Shown here piece by piece: positions 25,716-34,446 of a stretch of DNA of 64,000 bases. Positions within the stretch are counted from its first letter, which is position 1; each line of letters starts with the position of its first letter. The position numbers were made by a program, and so were the translations under genes. The notes below the pieces were generated by a model, which worked only from the letters and a program-made list of their open reading frames with translations, was not told where the DNA came from and did no database searches. The DNA lies in NCBI RefSeq assembly GCF_001855555.1, contig NZ_MKCT01000001.1, forward strand, positions 558,001 through 622,000. The letters run 5' to 3'. The DNA is from Chromobacterium sphagni (lineage in GTDB: Bacteria > Pseudomonadota > Gammaproteobacteria > Burkholderiales > Chromobacteriaceae).

Positions 25716-26780
25716 TCAGCTGGCATGGTCGCAGGCCTCTCCCTCCACGCCGGCTTGCCGGTCGTGGTCCATCCTGTTCTCATCTTCGACTACGTAGATT
25801 AGACGATCGGACACATCGGCCAACCGCCCAAAATACTCGTTCACAGCCTGGCGCTGCGTTTCGGTGCTTTCCAGCCGGTACATCTGCTGGCGGAACTCGT
25901 TGCTGCCGGACAGGCCCTTGGTGTACCAGGCGATGTGCTTGCGGGCGATGCGGCAGCCCGAGTATTCGCCGTAAAACTGGTACAACTCGTCCAAATGGCC
26001 CAGCAGCAACTGGCGGATTTCGCCCACTTCCGGCGCCGGCAATTCGGCACCGGTGTCCAAATAATGCTGGATCTCGCGGAAAATCCACGGCCGGCCCTGC
26101 GCGGCGCGCCCTATCATGATGGCGTCGGCGCCGGTGTAGTCCAGCACGCGGCGCGCCTTGGCCGGCGTATCGATGTCGCCGTTGGCGATCAGCGGAATGC
26201 GGATCGCCTGCTTCACCGCGCGGATGGTGTCGTACTCGGCGTCTCCGCGGTACATGTCCTCGCGGGTGCGGCCATGCAGCGCCAGCGCGGCGATGCCGCA
26301 GTCTTCCGCCATCTTCGCCACCCGCAGCGCGTTGCGGTGCTCGGGGCTCCAGCCGGTGCGGGTCTTCAGCGTCACCGGCACGTCCACCGCCTTCACCACC
26401 GCGTCCAGGATGCGCGCCACCAGCGCCTCGTCGCGCAGCAAGGCCGAACCGGCCGCCACATTGCACACTTTCTTGGCGGGACAACCCATATTGATGTCGA
26501 TGATCTGCGCGCCCTGCTCCACATTGATGCGCGCCGCCTCCGCCATCTGCGCCGGATCGGAACCGGCGATCTGCACCGAGATCGGTTCCACCTCGCCGCT
26601 GTGGTCGGCGCGGCGCAACGTCTTCTTGGTGGTCCACAAGGCCTTGTTGGAGGTGATCATCTCCGACACCGCCATGCCCGCGCCCAAAGACTTGCACAAC
26701 ATGCGGAACGGCCTGTCCGTCACCCCGGCCATCGGCGCCACGATCAGCCGGTTTTTCAGTTGGTACGGTCCTATCTGCAT
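25716..26780 (-). CDS. dusB: tRNA-dihydrouridine synthase B
   Basis: DusB, 354 residues, reduces specific uridines in the tRNA D-loop using FMN and NADPH. The TIM-barrel FMN fold shows LIVAPMAGVTDRPFR, QIAGSDPAQMAEAARI, DINMGCPAKKV (with the catalytic Cys), TLKTRTGWSPEHRN, LALHGRTREDMYRG, LIANGDIDTPAKA and IMIGRAAQGRPWIF. The 3' end carries an acidic tail. It is the first gene of the dusB-fis operon. Confidence 0.95.
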   Translation of the reverse strand: MQIGPYQLKNRLIVAPMAGVTDRPFRMLCKSLGAGMAVSEMITSNKALWTTKKTLRRADHSGEVEPISVQIAGSDPAQMAEAARINVEQGAQIIDINMGCPAKKVCNVAAGSALLRDEALVARILDAVVKAVDVPVTLKTRTGWSPEHRNALRVAKMAEDCGIAALALHGRTREDMYRGDAEYDTIRAVKQAIRIPLIANGDIDTPAKARRVLDYTGADAIMIGRAAQGRPWIFREIQHYLDTGAELPAPEVGEIRQLLLGHLDELYQFYGEYSGCRIARKHIAWYTKGLSGSNEFRQQMYRLESTETQRQAVNEYFGRLADVSDRLIYVVEDENRMDHDRQAGVEGEACDHAS

Positions 26781-26908
26781 GACAAGTTCGATATGGGTAA
26801 TGGCTGGGAAGGGTCGGTATTGTATAGCGTTTCCCCTGAAGCGGGAAAAGTATTTGCTTATTTTTTAGGCAGGATCGATAGCCGGGGGTAATCGGCCATT
26901 CAGGATGG

Positions 26909-27373
26909 GGTGGAAGTCAGTCGATAAGCCGGGTTCTGTCGTTGGACAGTCATTCCTCTAGACCTGCCGTTGCCGACAGGTTCAAGCAACCTACCCGGGG
27001 ACAACGCGAGCCGCGTTAGCGCCCCCCTATTTGGTCTTGCTCCGGATGGGGTTTAGCCTGCCGTCCGTGTCGCCACGTCCGCGGTGCGCTCTTACCGCAA
27101 GCGGGTCGCCCCGCCTGTCCCGGCTGGCTTTGACCAGCCCGGTACACCTTTTCACCCTTGCCTGTGCCTCCCTTGCGGATCTTCCAGCGGGGCAAGCCCT
27201 GCTGGAAAAGACTTTGTCGTCCTTGCGGACGACAAGTCCGGCCATCGGCGGTTCAGCTCTCTGTTCCACTTTCCGTCGCCTCGCGGCGCCCGGTCGTTAA
27301 CCGGCATCCTGCTCTATGGAGCCCGGACTTTCCTCCCCGCCCTTGCGGGCGCGGCGACTGTCTGACTGACTTC
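26909..27373 (-). ncRNA. rnpB: RNase P RNA, bacterial class A
   Basis: Minus-strand landmarks match E. coli M1 RNA in order: GAAGTCAGTCAGACAGTCGC at the 5' end, GGGAGGAAAGTCCGGGCTCC, ACAGAGAGC, AACCGCCGATGGC, AAGGGTGAAA, GGTAAGAGCGCACC, CGGAGCAAGACCAAATAGGG, TAGAGGAATGACTGTCC, and ACAGAACCCGGCTTATCG at the 3' end. The length of about 465 nt exceeds M1's 377 nt. The extra bases sit in the P12 region (two added hairpins around 27176-27240) and in P13 (around 27087-27140). Ends are placed by alignment with M1 and may be off by a few bases. Confidence 0.95.
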
Positions 27374-27477
27374 CGGTCGCGATTCTAACGGAAAACCGTC
27401 CGCGCCGCCCGACAATCTTTCATGACATTCAGGATAATCCCGTATACTGATCATCCCTTTGAAGTCCCGAGACCGTG

Positions 27478-30400
27478 ATGGAGTTGAACCAAGCCAGGCT
27501 ATCGCGCTTGCAACTGTTCGGCACCCTGGCCATCGTGTTTGCGCTGGCCCTCACCCTGACCAGCTATTTCTTGATGATGAGCTGGCACGACTTCCAGTCC
27601 GGGCGACAGAATATCGAACAGGAAGCCGCCGCGCGCGCGCGCGACAACCTGCAGGCCTACACCGACCACGCCGCGCTATTGCTGTCGGCCTTGCGCGAGC
27701 GCACCAACGACACCGTCAAACACCAGCTGCAGGAACAAGTGGACCAGGCCTGGAGCCTGGCCGACGCCATCTGGCGCCGCGAACACGCGCGGCAGAACCC
27801 GGCGCGCGTCCGCCAGCTGATCGTCGAGGCGCTACGGCCGCTGCGCTATTTCGACGGCCGCGGCTATTTCTTCATCGACACCCTGGACGGCCGCTGCGTG
27901 CTGCTGCCCACCGCGCCGGAGCGCGAGGGCCGCTCGCTGCTGGACAGCCGCGACGACCGCGGCCGCTACATCATGAAGAGCCTGATCGACTCGGTGGCCA
28001 AACCGGAAGGGCGCGGCTTCTCCGCCTACCGCTGGTACCTCCCCGGCAGCCGCCGCATGGACGACAAGATCACCTACGCCCGCCGCTTCCTGCCCTACAA
28101 CTGGCTGCTGGGCAGCGGCGAATACATCAGCAATGTCGAGGCCGCGCTGCAGCAGCAGGGCCTGGACACGCTTGCCAGGATGCGTTTCGGCCAGGACGGC
28201 GGCGAGCTGATGATCATCGACAGCCAGGGCATCATCCGGCTCTACCCCACCCGGCCGTCGCTGGTGGGCAAGTCCTACCGGGCGTTGCCAGCGGCCGAAA
28301 GCAACCGCGCGCAGCAGCTGATCCAGCTAGGCAAGCGCGGCGGCTTCCTGGAGTACAGCCGCCAGGACGAGGCCGGCGTCGCGGCCGAATCCTATCTCGC
28401 CTACACCCGGCAGCTGCCGGGCTGGGATTGGACCCTGGTCACCAGCCTCAAGGTGCAGACGATACAGGACGACGGCCTGCGCGCCGCCCAGCGGCTGAAA
28501 AGCCGCCTGGCCGAACGCATCGTCACCACCTTGGGCATGACCCTGGTGGCGATGCTGTGCGCCGGATTGTTCTGCTGGTATTTCGTGCGCTGGGTGGGCG
28601 CGCTGGTGCGGCGCTACCAGCACGACCTGGCGCAGAGCCACCTGTCGCTGAAGGAGCAGGCGCGCGAACTGCGGCTCAGCCATTTCATGATCGACAACGC
28701 CACCGACCTGGTGGCGCTGCAAAGCAGCCGCGGCGAGGTGGTGTACTGCAACCTGGCGCTGCGCCGGCAGCCGCAGCTGGTGGAGCAGCTGTTCCGCCAC
28801 CCACCCGGCGCCTTCCCGCTGACCTTCGAAACCCGCCACGGCGAAGGCGACGCCGAGCGGTACCTGGAAATCACCGTCAACCAGTTGCGATACGAGGGCG
28901 ACAGCTATCTGTGCGCCACCGCGCGCGACATCAGCGGCCGCCGCCAGACCGAGCGCCAGCTCAGGCTGGCCGCCCAGGTGTTCGAATCCAGCAACGAGGC
29001 CATCCTGATTTCCGACCCGGACAACCGCATCCTCACTGTCAACCGCGCCTTCTGCCACATCACCGGCTACAGCGAGGACGAGGTGCTGGGCCGCAAGCCT
29101 TCGCTGCTGTTCTCCGGCCGCCACGATCCGGCCTTCTTCCAGCAGTTGTGGCAGACGTTGCGCCAGCGCGGCCAGTGGGCCGGCGAGATCTGGAACCAGC
29201 GCAAAAACGGCGAGCACTTCCCCTGCTGGGTCAACATCAGCGTGCTGCAGGACGCCCAAAGCGCGATCAGCCACTTCGTCGCGCTGTTCACCGACATCTC
29301 CGAACGCAAGGAGCAGGAGGCGCGGGTGCAGCACATGGCCGAATACGACGCGCTGACCGACCTGCCCAACCGAGTGCTGGTCAACGACCGCCTGCACCAG
29401 GCGATACGCCAGGCCGAGCTGCAGCACAACCAGCTGGCGGTGCTGTTCGTCGACCTCGACCACTTCAAGAACATCAACGACACCCTGGGCCACAACGCCG
29501 GCGACGAACTGCTGAAAGAAGTGGCGCGGCGGCTGGCCTCGTCGGTGCGCGGCCTGGACACGGTCGGCCGCACTGGCGGCGACGAATTCGTGCTGATCCT
29601 GCCGGCGATCAACCAGCCCAGCGAGGCGGCGCAGATCGCGGAGCGCATCCTGCGCACCATGCAGCAGCCGTTCCAGATCGGCGAGCACTCGCTGGTGGTC
29701 AGCTGCAGCATAGGCATCAGCCTGATGCCGGACGATGGCAGCGACATCCAGAACCTGCTGATGAACGCCGATCTGGCGATGTACCACGCCAAGGCGCACG
29801 GCCGCAACACCTTCCGCTTCTACGCCCGCGAGATGAACACCCAGGTGGCGGAGCGGCTGCTGATGGAAAACCGCCTCCGCAGGGCGATGGAGCAGCAGCA
29901 GCTGTATCTGGTGTATCAGCCGCAATATGACATGGCCGGCAACCGCCTGCTGGGCTGCGAGGCGCTGCTGCGCTGGCGCGACCCGGACGAGGGCCTGATC
30001 ATGCCGGCCCGCTTCATCCCGGTGGCGGAAGACACCGGCCTGATCGTGCCGCTGGGACGCTGGGTGCTGAACGAGGCCTGCCGCCAGGCCAGCCAGTGGC
30101 TAAGCGACGGCCTGGGACCGATCCGGGTGGCGGTCAACGTTTCCGCCCACCAGCTGATGCGCCACGACTTCATCGACGACGTTTGCGACGCGCTGCAAAA
30201 GAACCGCCTGCCCGGCCACTGCCTGGAACTGGAGGTGACCGAGAGCACGCTGATGACCGACGCCGACCTGGCCTCGCGCCAGCTGGCGGTGATCAAGGCG
30301 ATGGGCGTCAGGCTGTCGGTGGACGATTTCGGCACCGGCTATTCCAGCCTGGCCTATCTGAAGCGCTTCGCGCCGGACACGGTGAAGATAGACCGATCCT

Positions 30401-30636
30401 TCATCACCGACCTGCCCGGCGACGAGGAGAACGCCGCCATCGTCAGCGCCATCATCCATCTGGCCGGCGCGCTGGGCATGGAGACACTGGCGGAAGGCGT
30501 GGAAAACGAGACCCAGCAGCACTTCCTGGAAAAACTGGGCTGCGAGGCTATGCAGGGCTATCTGCTAGGCACGCCGCTGGCGGAGGAAATGATGACGCGG
30601 CGGCTGGAGGCGCAGCAACCGCTGCTACCGGCCTAA
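27478..30636 (+). CDS. Membrane GGDEF-EAL cyclic-di-GMP enzyme with Cache and PAS sensors
   Basis: A 1052-residue signalling protein. TM1 lies at about residues 12-36, an extracytoplasmic double-Cache-like region (YFDGRGYFFIDTLDGRCVLL, then LMIIDSQGIIRLYP) runs to about 345, and TM2 at 350-375. A PAS region follows (FESSNEAILISDPDNRILTV), then GGDEF with an intact RTGGDEFVLIL motif, then EAL with CEALLRW and DDFGTGYSSL. Both catalytic domains look intact, so it could make or degrade c-di-GMP. The start is the ATG at 27478 or the GTG one codon earlier. Confidence 0.9.
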   Translation: MELNQARLSRLQLFGTLAIVFALALTLTSYFLMMSWHDFQSGRQNIEQEAAARARDNLQAYTDHAALLLSALRERTNDTVKHQLQEQVDQAWSLADAIWRREHARQNPARVRQLIVEALRPLRYFDGRGYFFIDTLDGRCVLLPTAPEREGRSLLDSRDDRGRYIMKSLIDSVAKPEGRGFSAYRWYLPGSRRMDDKITYARRFLPYNWLLGSGEYISNVEAALQQQGLDTLARMRFGQDGGELMIIDSQGIIRLYPTRPSLVGKSYRALPAAESNRAQQLIQLGKRGGFLEYSRQDEAGVAAESYLAYTRQLPGWDWTLVTSLKVQTIQDDGLRAAQRLKSRLAERIVTTLGMTLVAMLCAGLFCWYFVRWVGALVRRYQHDLAQSHLSLKEQARELRLSHFMIDNATDLVALQSSRGEVVYCNLALRRQPQLVEQLFRHPPGAFPLTFETRHGEGDAERYLEITVNQLRYEGDSYLCATARDISGRRQTERQLRLAAQVFESSNEAILISDPDNRILTVNRAFCHITGYSEDEVLGRKPSLLFSGRHDPAFFQQLWQTLRQRGQWAGEIWNQRKNGEHFPCWVNISVLQDAQSAISHFVALFTDISERKEQEARVQHMAEYDALTDLPNRVLVNDRLHQAIRQAELQHNQLAVLFVDLDHFKNINDTLGHNAGDELLKEVARRLASSVRGLDTVGRTGGDEFVLILPAINQPSEAAQIAERILRTMQQPFQIGEHSLVVSCSIGISLMPDDGSDIQNLLMNADLAMYHAKAHGRNTFRFYAREMNTQVAERLLMENRLRRAMEQQQLYLVYQPQYDMAGNRLLGCEALLRWRDPDEGLIMPARFIPVAEDTGLIVPLGRWVLNEACRQASQWLSDGLGPIRVAVNVSAHQLMRHDFIDDVCDALQKNRLPGHCLELEVTESTLMTDADLASRQLAVIKAMGVRLSVDDFGTGYSSLAYLKRFAPDTVKIDRSFITDLPGDEENAAIVSAIIHLAGALGMETLAEGVENETQQHFLEKLGCEAMQGYLLGTPLAEEMMTRRLEAQQPLLPA

Positions 30637-31577
30637 GTCCGGCCGGCCAGCCACTGACCCAGCGCCAGCATCAGGCACACCAGCGCGCCGGCCAGGCCCA
30701 CGTCCAGCAAGCGTAACGCGGCCGCGCCGCCGATCAGCGTCAATTGCGCGGCGGCAAGCGCGCTGCGGGCGGCGAAGGCCGGCCGGTAATCGCGGAACAA
30801 CGCCAGGCTCAGCAGCGCGCCGGCCCCCAGCAGCATCAGCGAGGCTGCCGAAGCGGGCAGCAGCGCTCCCAGCAGCACCCCGCAGGGCACCCCCAACATC
30901 GCGCCGCTGGCGCGTTGCCAGCATTTGGCGCGGATGGCGGCCAGGCCGCCGACGCAGACGCTGGCCGCCGACCACACCAGCCACTGGCTGTGCGGCAGCC
31001 GGTAATGCGCCGCCAGCCAGGCCAGCGGCCCCACGCACAAGGCCGCAAGACCCAGGGTCGGCGAGACGCCCGGCGCCGAAGCGGAACCGGGCAGCGGACC
31101 GGGCCGGCCGCCGATGCCGCGCAACAGCACGGCCGCGGCGCCGCCCAGCGCGAGATAAGGCAACGCCGCCAGCGGGTCCATCCCTGGCGCCGCAGCCGCC
31201 TCGCAGCCCAGGTAGAGGGCGGCGATAAAAGTGAAATTGGCCGCCGAGCGCCAGCGCGCCTGACGCGCGCCCAGCCGGCAGCCCAGTTCGGCCATGGCGG
31301 CGCATGCCAGCGCGAACGCCCACGGCCAGCGCCAGAGCGTAGCCAGCAGCAGATAACCCGCCGCCGCCGACAACGCCTGGCCGGCGGCGGCGCGCCACCC
31401 CAGCAGCGACCGCTCGGCGGCGATCAGGCAGCACACCGCCATCATGCCGGCCTTCAGCCAACGCTCGTCGCCGCTGGCCAGCCCCAACAGCAGGGCCGGC
31501 AGGATCAGCGCCGCCACCCGCGCGGCCAGATAGCCGTCGCAGCGCGCCGCCAATTGCCGGCTCCAGCTTGCCATCAC
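30633..31577 (-). CDS. FUSC-like inner-membrane protein
   Basis: A 314-residue, very hydrophobic protein with about ten membrane segments. The second half, around HSQWLVWSAASVCVGGLAAI followed by RASGAMLGVPCGVLLG, has the repeating pattern of fusaric-acid-resistance/aromatic-acid exporter (FUSC_2) proteins. It is the last gene of a marR - hydrolase-like - FUSC operon; its start overlaps the preceding stop as ATGA. An exporter of a small aromatic or planar compound is a reasonable inference. Confidence 0.7.
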   Translation of the reverse strand: MMASWSRQLAARCDGYLAARVAALILPALLLGLASGDERWLKAGMMAVCCLIAAERSLLGWRAAAGQALSAAAGYLLLATLWRWPWAFALACAAMAELGCRLGARQARWRSAANFTFIAALYLGCEAAAAPGMDPLAALPYLALGGAAAVLLRGIGGRPGPLPGSASAPGVSPTLGLAALCVGPLAWLAAHYRLPHSQWLVWSAASVCVGGLAAIRAKCWQRASGAMLGVPCGVLLGALLPASAASLMLLGAGALLSLALFRDYRPAFAARSALAAAQLTLIGGAAALRLLDVGLAGALVCLMLALGQWLAGRT

Positions 31578-32146
31578 AGCGCTTCCAACTGCTCCAGATC
31601 CAAGATGCCGGCGATGGCCGCCAGCTGCTTCATCGACATCTGGTGCTCTTCCTCATTGGCCGCCGCGCAAGCCGGCTCCAGCACCAGCACCCGGTAGTCG
31701 CGGTCGTGCGCGTCGCGCGCCGCCGCCTGCACCGCCCAGGTGCTGCTGACGCCGGCCACCACCAGCCGCTCGATGCGCTGCGCGCGCAGCACCGCCTCCA
31801 GGCCGGTGGCGTAGAACGGGCTGATGCGGTGCTTGACGACAATGGCGTCTTGCGGTCGCACATCCAGGTCGGGATGAAACGCCGTGCCCGCATCTTCCAA
31901 GTTCAGCGCCTGCAGTTCGCGGGCGCGGCTGAAAATCGGCGATCCCTGCGGCATTTCGGCATAATTGGGCGAGAAACCCACCTTGACGTGGATGACCGGC
32001 CATTGCTGCCGGCGCGCCAGCGCGATGGCCTGGTTGGCCACGGCGATCACGCCACGCTCGGTCGCGTGGCCGGCGCAACGCGCGGTCTTGCCCTGCGGAT
32101 GCATGATGTCGATGATGTAGTCCAGCGTCAGCAATGCGGTTTTCAT
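31574..32146 (-). CDS. Isochorismatase-like hydrolase lacking the catalytic Cys
   Basis: A 190-residue protein of the isochorismatase/cysteine-hydrolase fold. Asp9 (LLTLDYIIDI) and Lys105 (VVKHRISPFYATGL) of the usual triad are present. The nucleophile block reads AGVSSTWAVQAAARDA, with Ala138 where nicotinamidase-type enzymes have Cys. True isochorismatases also lack this Cys, but the surrounding sequence is closer to the cysteine hydrolases. Activity cannot be assigned. It is 55 bp downstream of the MarR gene and ATGA-coupled to the FUSC gene. Confidence 0.8.
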   Translation of the reverse strand: MKTALLTLDYIIDIMHPQGKTARCAGHATERGVIAVANQAIALARRQQWPVIHVKVGFSPNYAEMPQGSPIFSRARELQALNLEDAGTAFHPDLDVRPQDAIVVKHRISPFYATGLEAVLRAQRIERLVVAGVSSTWAVQAAARDAHDRDYRVLVLEPACAAANEEEHQMSMKQLAAIAGILDLEQLEAL

Positions 32147-32201
32147 GCGCTCATCCTTTCAAGAACACTCCATCCGCGGCGGCGGGATGCCGCCGCGGCC
32201 A

Positions 32202-32642
32202 TCATTCGGCGGCGGCCAGCCGCTCCAGCAGCTCGCCCGCGCGCAACAACAGCGTCCTGTCGTCCTCAGCCAATCCGGCCAGTTGCGCCTGCAGCCAACC
32301 GTCGCGCAACTGGCGGTTGCGCCGCAATGCCGCCGCTCCGACCGTGGACAGACGCACCCGCACGCGGCGGCCGTCTTCCGGATCGGACTGGCGCAAGATC
32401 AGCCCGCCGGCCTCCAGCTCGCGCAAGGCGCTGGCCAGATTGGACGAGCGCATGCTCTCCTGCCGCGCCAGTTCGGTAGGGGTGATATCGTCGCCGGCGC
32501 GGTCTATCGCGCCCAGCACGGTCAGCAGACCGAATGGCAGCACGTCCTGGCTGGCCTGTCGGCGCAGCCGGCGCACCATGGCCATCAGCTGCATACGCAA
32601 CCGGGTGGCCTCGACAGTGGGCATCAGCTCTGGTGTTTTCAT
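32202..32642 (-). CDS. MarR-family transcriptional regulator
   Basis: A 146-residue winged-helix protein. The recognition region PTELARQESMRSSNLASALR and the wing DPEDGRRVRVRLSTVG are typical of MarR repressors, which release DNA on binding phenolic ligands or on oxidation. It heads an operon with a hydrolase-like protein and a FUSC membrane protein. The ATG is immediately preceded by a large AT-rich inverted repeat, a likely self-operator. Confidence 0.88.
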   Translation of the reverse strand: MKTPELMPTVEATRLRMQLMAMVRRLRRQASQDVLPFGLLTVLGAIDRAGDDITPTELARQESMRSSNLASALRELEAGGLILRQSDPEDGRRVRVRLSTVGAAALRRNRQLRDGWLQAQLAGLAEDDRTLLLRAGELLERLAAAE

Positions 32643-32680
32643 ATTGCTACTATCTCATAGCTATATATACATAGCAATAT
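32641..32680. promoter_or_regulatory. Inverted repeat, candidate MarR operator
   Basis: ATATTGCTA (32641-32649) and TAGCAATAT (32672-32680) are perfect 9-bp arms. Between them lies CATAGCTATATATACATAG, itself rich in short symmetric elements. The repeat overlaps the start codon and -10 region of the leftward MarR gene. Confidence 0.65.
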
Positions 32681-32774
32681 TGCCGCAGCGCACCCGTCAA
32701 TCGCTACAGGCTCCAGACGCCCACCGCATGCAAACCGTCCGAACCGCCGCGCGAGGCAGGCGGGCCGGGCACCA

Positions 32775-33032
32775 TCAAACCTTCTGCGCCGCGATATGCT
32801 CCCCGGCCTTCAGCATCGCCATCTTCACATCGGCAAAATTCAACACCCGATGCGCCAGGCCGAGCGCGAGCAAATCGACCAGATACTCCCGGCCAAAAAT
32901 CATCGCCCCCTCCCAATCCGAGCCCTTGCCGCCCAGGATCGATGGGCAAGTCACGATGACGCGCCTGCCATTAATCGTATCCAGGGCAAAGTCGTCGTCT
33001 TCTATTCTCTGAACCAGATGTGTTGATGCCAT
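32775..33032 (-). CDS. Small protein of unknown function (85 aa)
   Basis: The ATG at 33030-33032 follows AGGAG and GAGGTG motifs at workable spacing. The protein (MASTHLVQRIEDDDFALD and so on) looks soluble and beta-strand-rich at the N-terminus, with a helical tail; there is no signal peptide. I do not recognise the family. It stands alone between the MarR gene and an AT-rich intergenic region. Confidence 0.6.
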   Translation of the reverse strand: MASTHLVQRIEDDDFALDTINGRRVIVTCPSILGGKGSDWEGAMIFGREYLVDLLALGLAHRVLNFADVKMAMLKAGEHIAAQKV

Positions 33033-33536
33033 TGTTTACACCTCGACTCCTAAATTGATGCCGACCAGGGCAAGCGCCGCGGAAAATCTGCCGCCGCCCA
33101 TCAAATTCATGGCAACCGCAGCGAAACCATTTACGACGCCTGCCCTCTATCTATACTCACGCATTTTTCAATCGGCATTTAAAAACAGGTCATAGCCGAT
33201 CAAATCACTCACAAAACTATTTTTATTTAGACATTTTTAACAAGTTTATTTAGCGCAACTCACCCTTCCAATATCCAAACAAGCCACTACGGCGAATTGC
33301 AGCATCGGCAACGGATCGGCCCCGACTATAAAAACCAGCCAACCACGCCGCGCAACAGCGACACCTTACCAGCACTCGATTTCCCAATGCCATAAAATTT
33401 GCATTTATCGCACTCTTAATAATAAAAGTGTGCGAATTACGCAATTAACCATCGCTAGAAAAAATACGCGGGTTTGTCAGTCCTGCCAATTGCTGATAGC
33501 ATTTTCGCCCCCGTCAATGCAGATGAAAGCGCCGAT
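33033..33536. other. AT-rich intergenic region before the BetR-type regulator
   Basis: About 500 bases separate two divergent genes. From 33130 onward the composition is markedly AT-rich. I see no RNA-gene signature; short open frames here look accidental. It probably contains both promoters. The frame of the next gene is open back to a TTG at 33474. Confidence 0.4.
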
Positions 33537-34439
33537 ATGATCGACGACTTCAAGTCGTACTTCCTAGCCCGGCTTGTTCAACTGCTGGAATCTCGCGGCA
33601 TCGCCGAGCGCGAACGCACGGTATGGCTCCGCACCCTGCTCGATATCGATCTCTCCAGCGCGAACCGCAAACTGAAAGGCGGAATAGCCTTTAATATCGA
33701 AGAAGTGGCCAAGGTCGCCAAAACGATGGGCTGTTCGAGCGACTACCTACTGGGCTTGAAAGACGAACATTGCGCCCATCATCTGCCGGGCCCGTCCTTT
33801 CAGGGCCTGGGCGTCCATGCCACCTTGCTCTGCGACCGGCTCCCCGAGCAGGAAGCCATCGCCGTCGCCGCCAGGATGCCGGGGCCGAATGACAGTGGAA
33901 GTGCGCTGATCGCATGGATATCTCGCAATGATCGTGCATTAAACGCACGAATTGTCGGATGGCGCGACGAGAACAATAACTGGTGGATAGGCGCGCTCGA
34001 CGAGGCGCCCGTCGGCGCCGCTCTGCACCGCGTATACGCCCACCTGCTCCTCGATGCATCGATAAGCGCATACCGGGTTGCAGTGCTGGACGACAGGGCC
34101 GAGACTGCGGAAGTGATGCAGGGCTTTCTTGAGCACGCCGGCTACATAGCGGACACCTTCACCCGCACCGCCGACTTGAGCCAAGCATTGCGACAGGTGC
34201 GCTACGATGCCTTCGTTCTGGACTGGTCGATGGGACGCGGCGAGACCACCGAAGCGCTGATGGAGGAAATCAGGCAAAGCCACGCCACCGGCACCCCCAT
34301 CATGTTGATGACCGGAGAAACCAGCGAACTGGAAATCGAACGCGCCATCGATCGCCACGGCGTCCGCTATTTCCAGAAAACCGGCCTGTTCAAACCCATC
34401 ATCGCGCAGCTGAAAAAGGATTTAAGGGAGCAGGCCTAA
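33537..34439 (+). CDS. BetR-domain response regulator
   Basis: From the ATG at 33537 the product has 300 residues. Residues 1-75 (MIDDFKSYFLARLVQLLESR, then LDIDLSSANRKLKGG) form a BetR-type HTH domain. The last 120 residues are a receiver with VAVLDDRAE, phospho-Asp in AFVLDWSMG, LMTGE and YFQKTG. The HTH-first, receiver-last order is unusual for response regulators. A TTG start at 33474 would add 21 residues. It converges with a histidine kinase gene 7 bp away, its likely partner. Confidence 0.8.
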   Translation: MIDDFKSYFLARLVQLLESRGIAERERTVWLRTLLDIDLSSANRKLKGGIAFNIEEVAKVAKTMGCSSDYLLGLKDEHCAHHLPGPSFQGLGVHATLLCDRLPEQEAIAVAARMPGPNDSGSALIAWISRNDRALNARIVGWRDENNNWWIGALDEAPVGAALHRVYAHLLLDASISAYRVAVLDDRAETAEVMQGFLEHAGYIADTFTRTADLSQALRQVRYDAFVLDWSMGRGETTEALMEEIRQSHATGTPIMLMTGETSELEIERAIDRHGVRYFQKTGLFKPIIAQLKKDLREQA

Positions 34440-34446
34440 GCCAGGC

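Noticed and set aside
27027-27365. Several open frames of 75-95 codons on both strands
   Set aside because: They lie inside rnpB, whose conserved RNA blocks explain the whole stretch.
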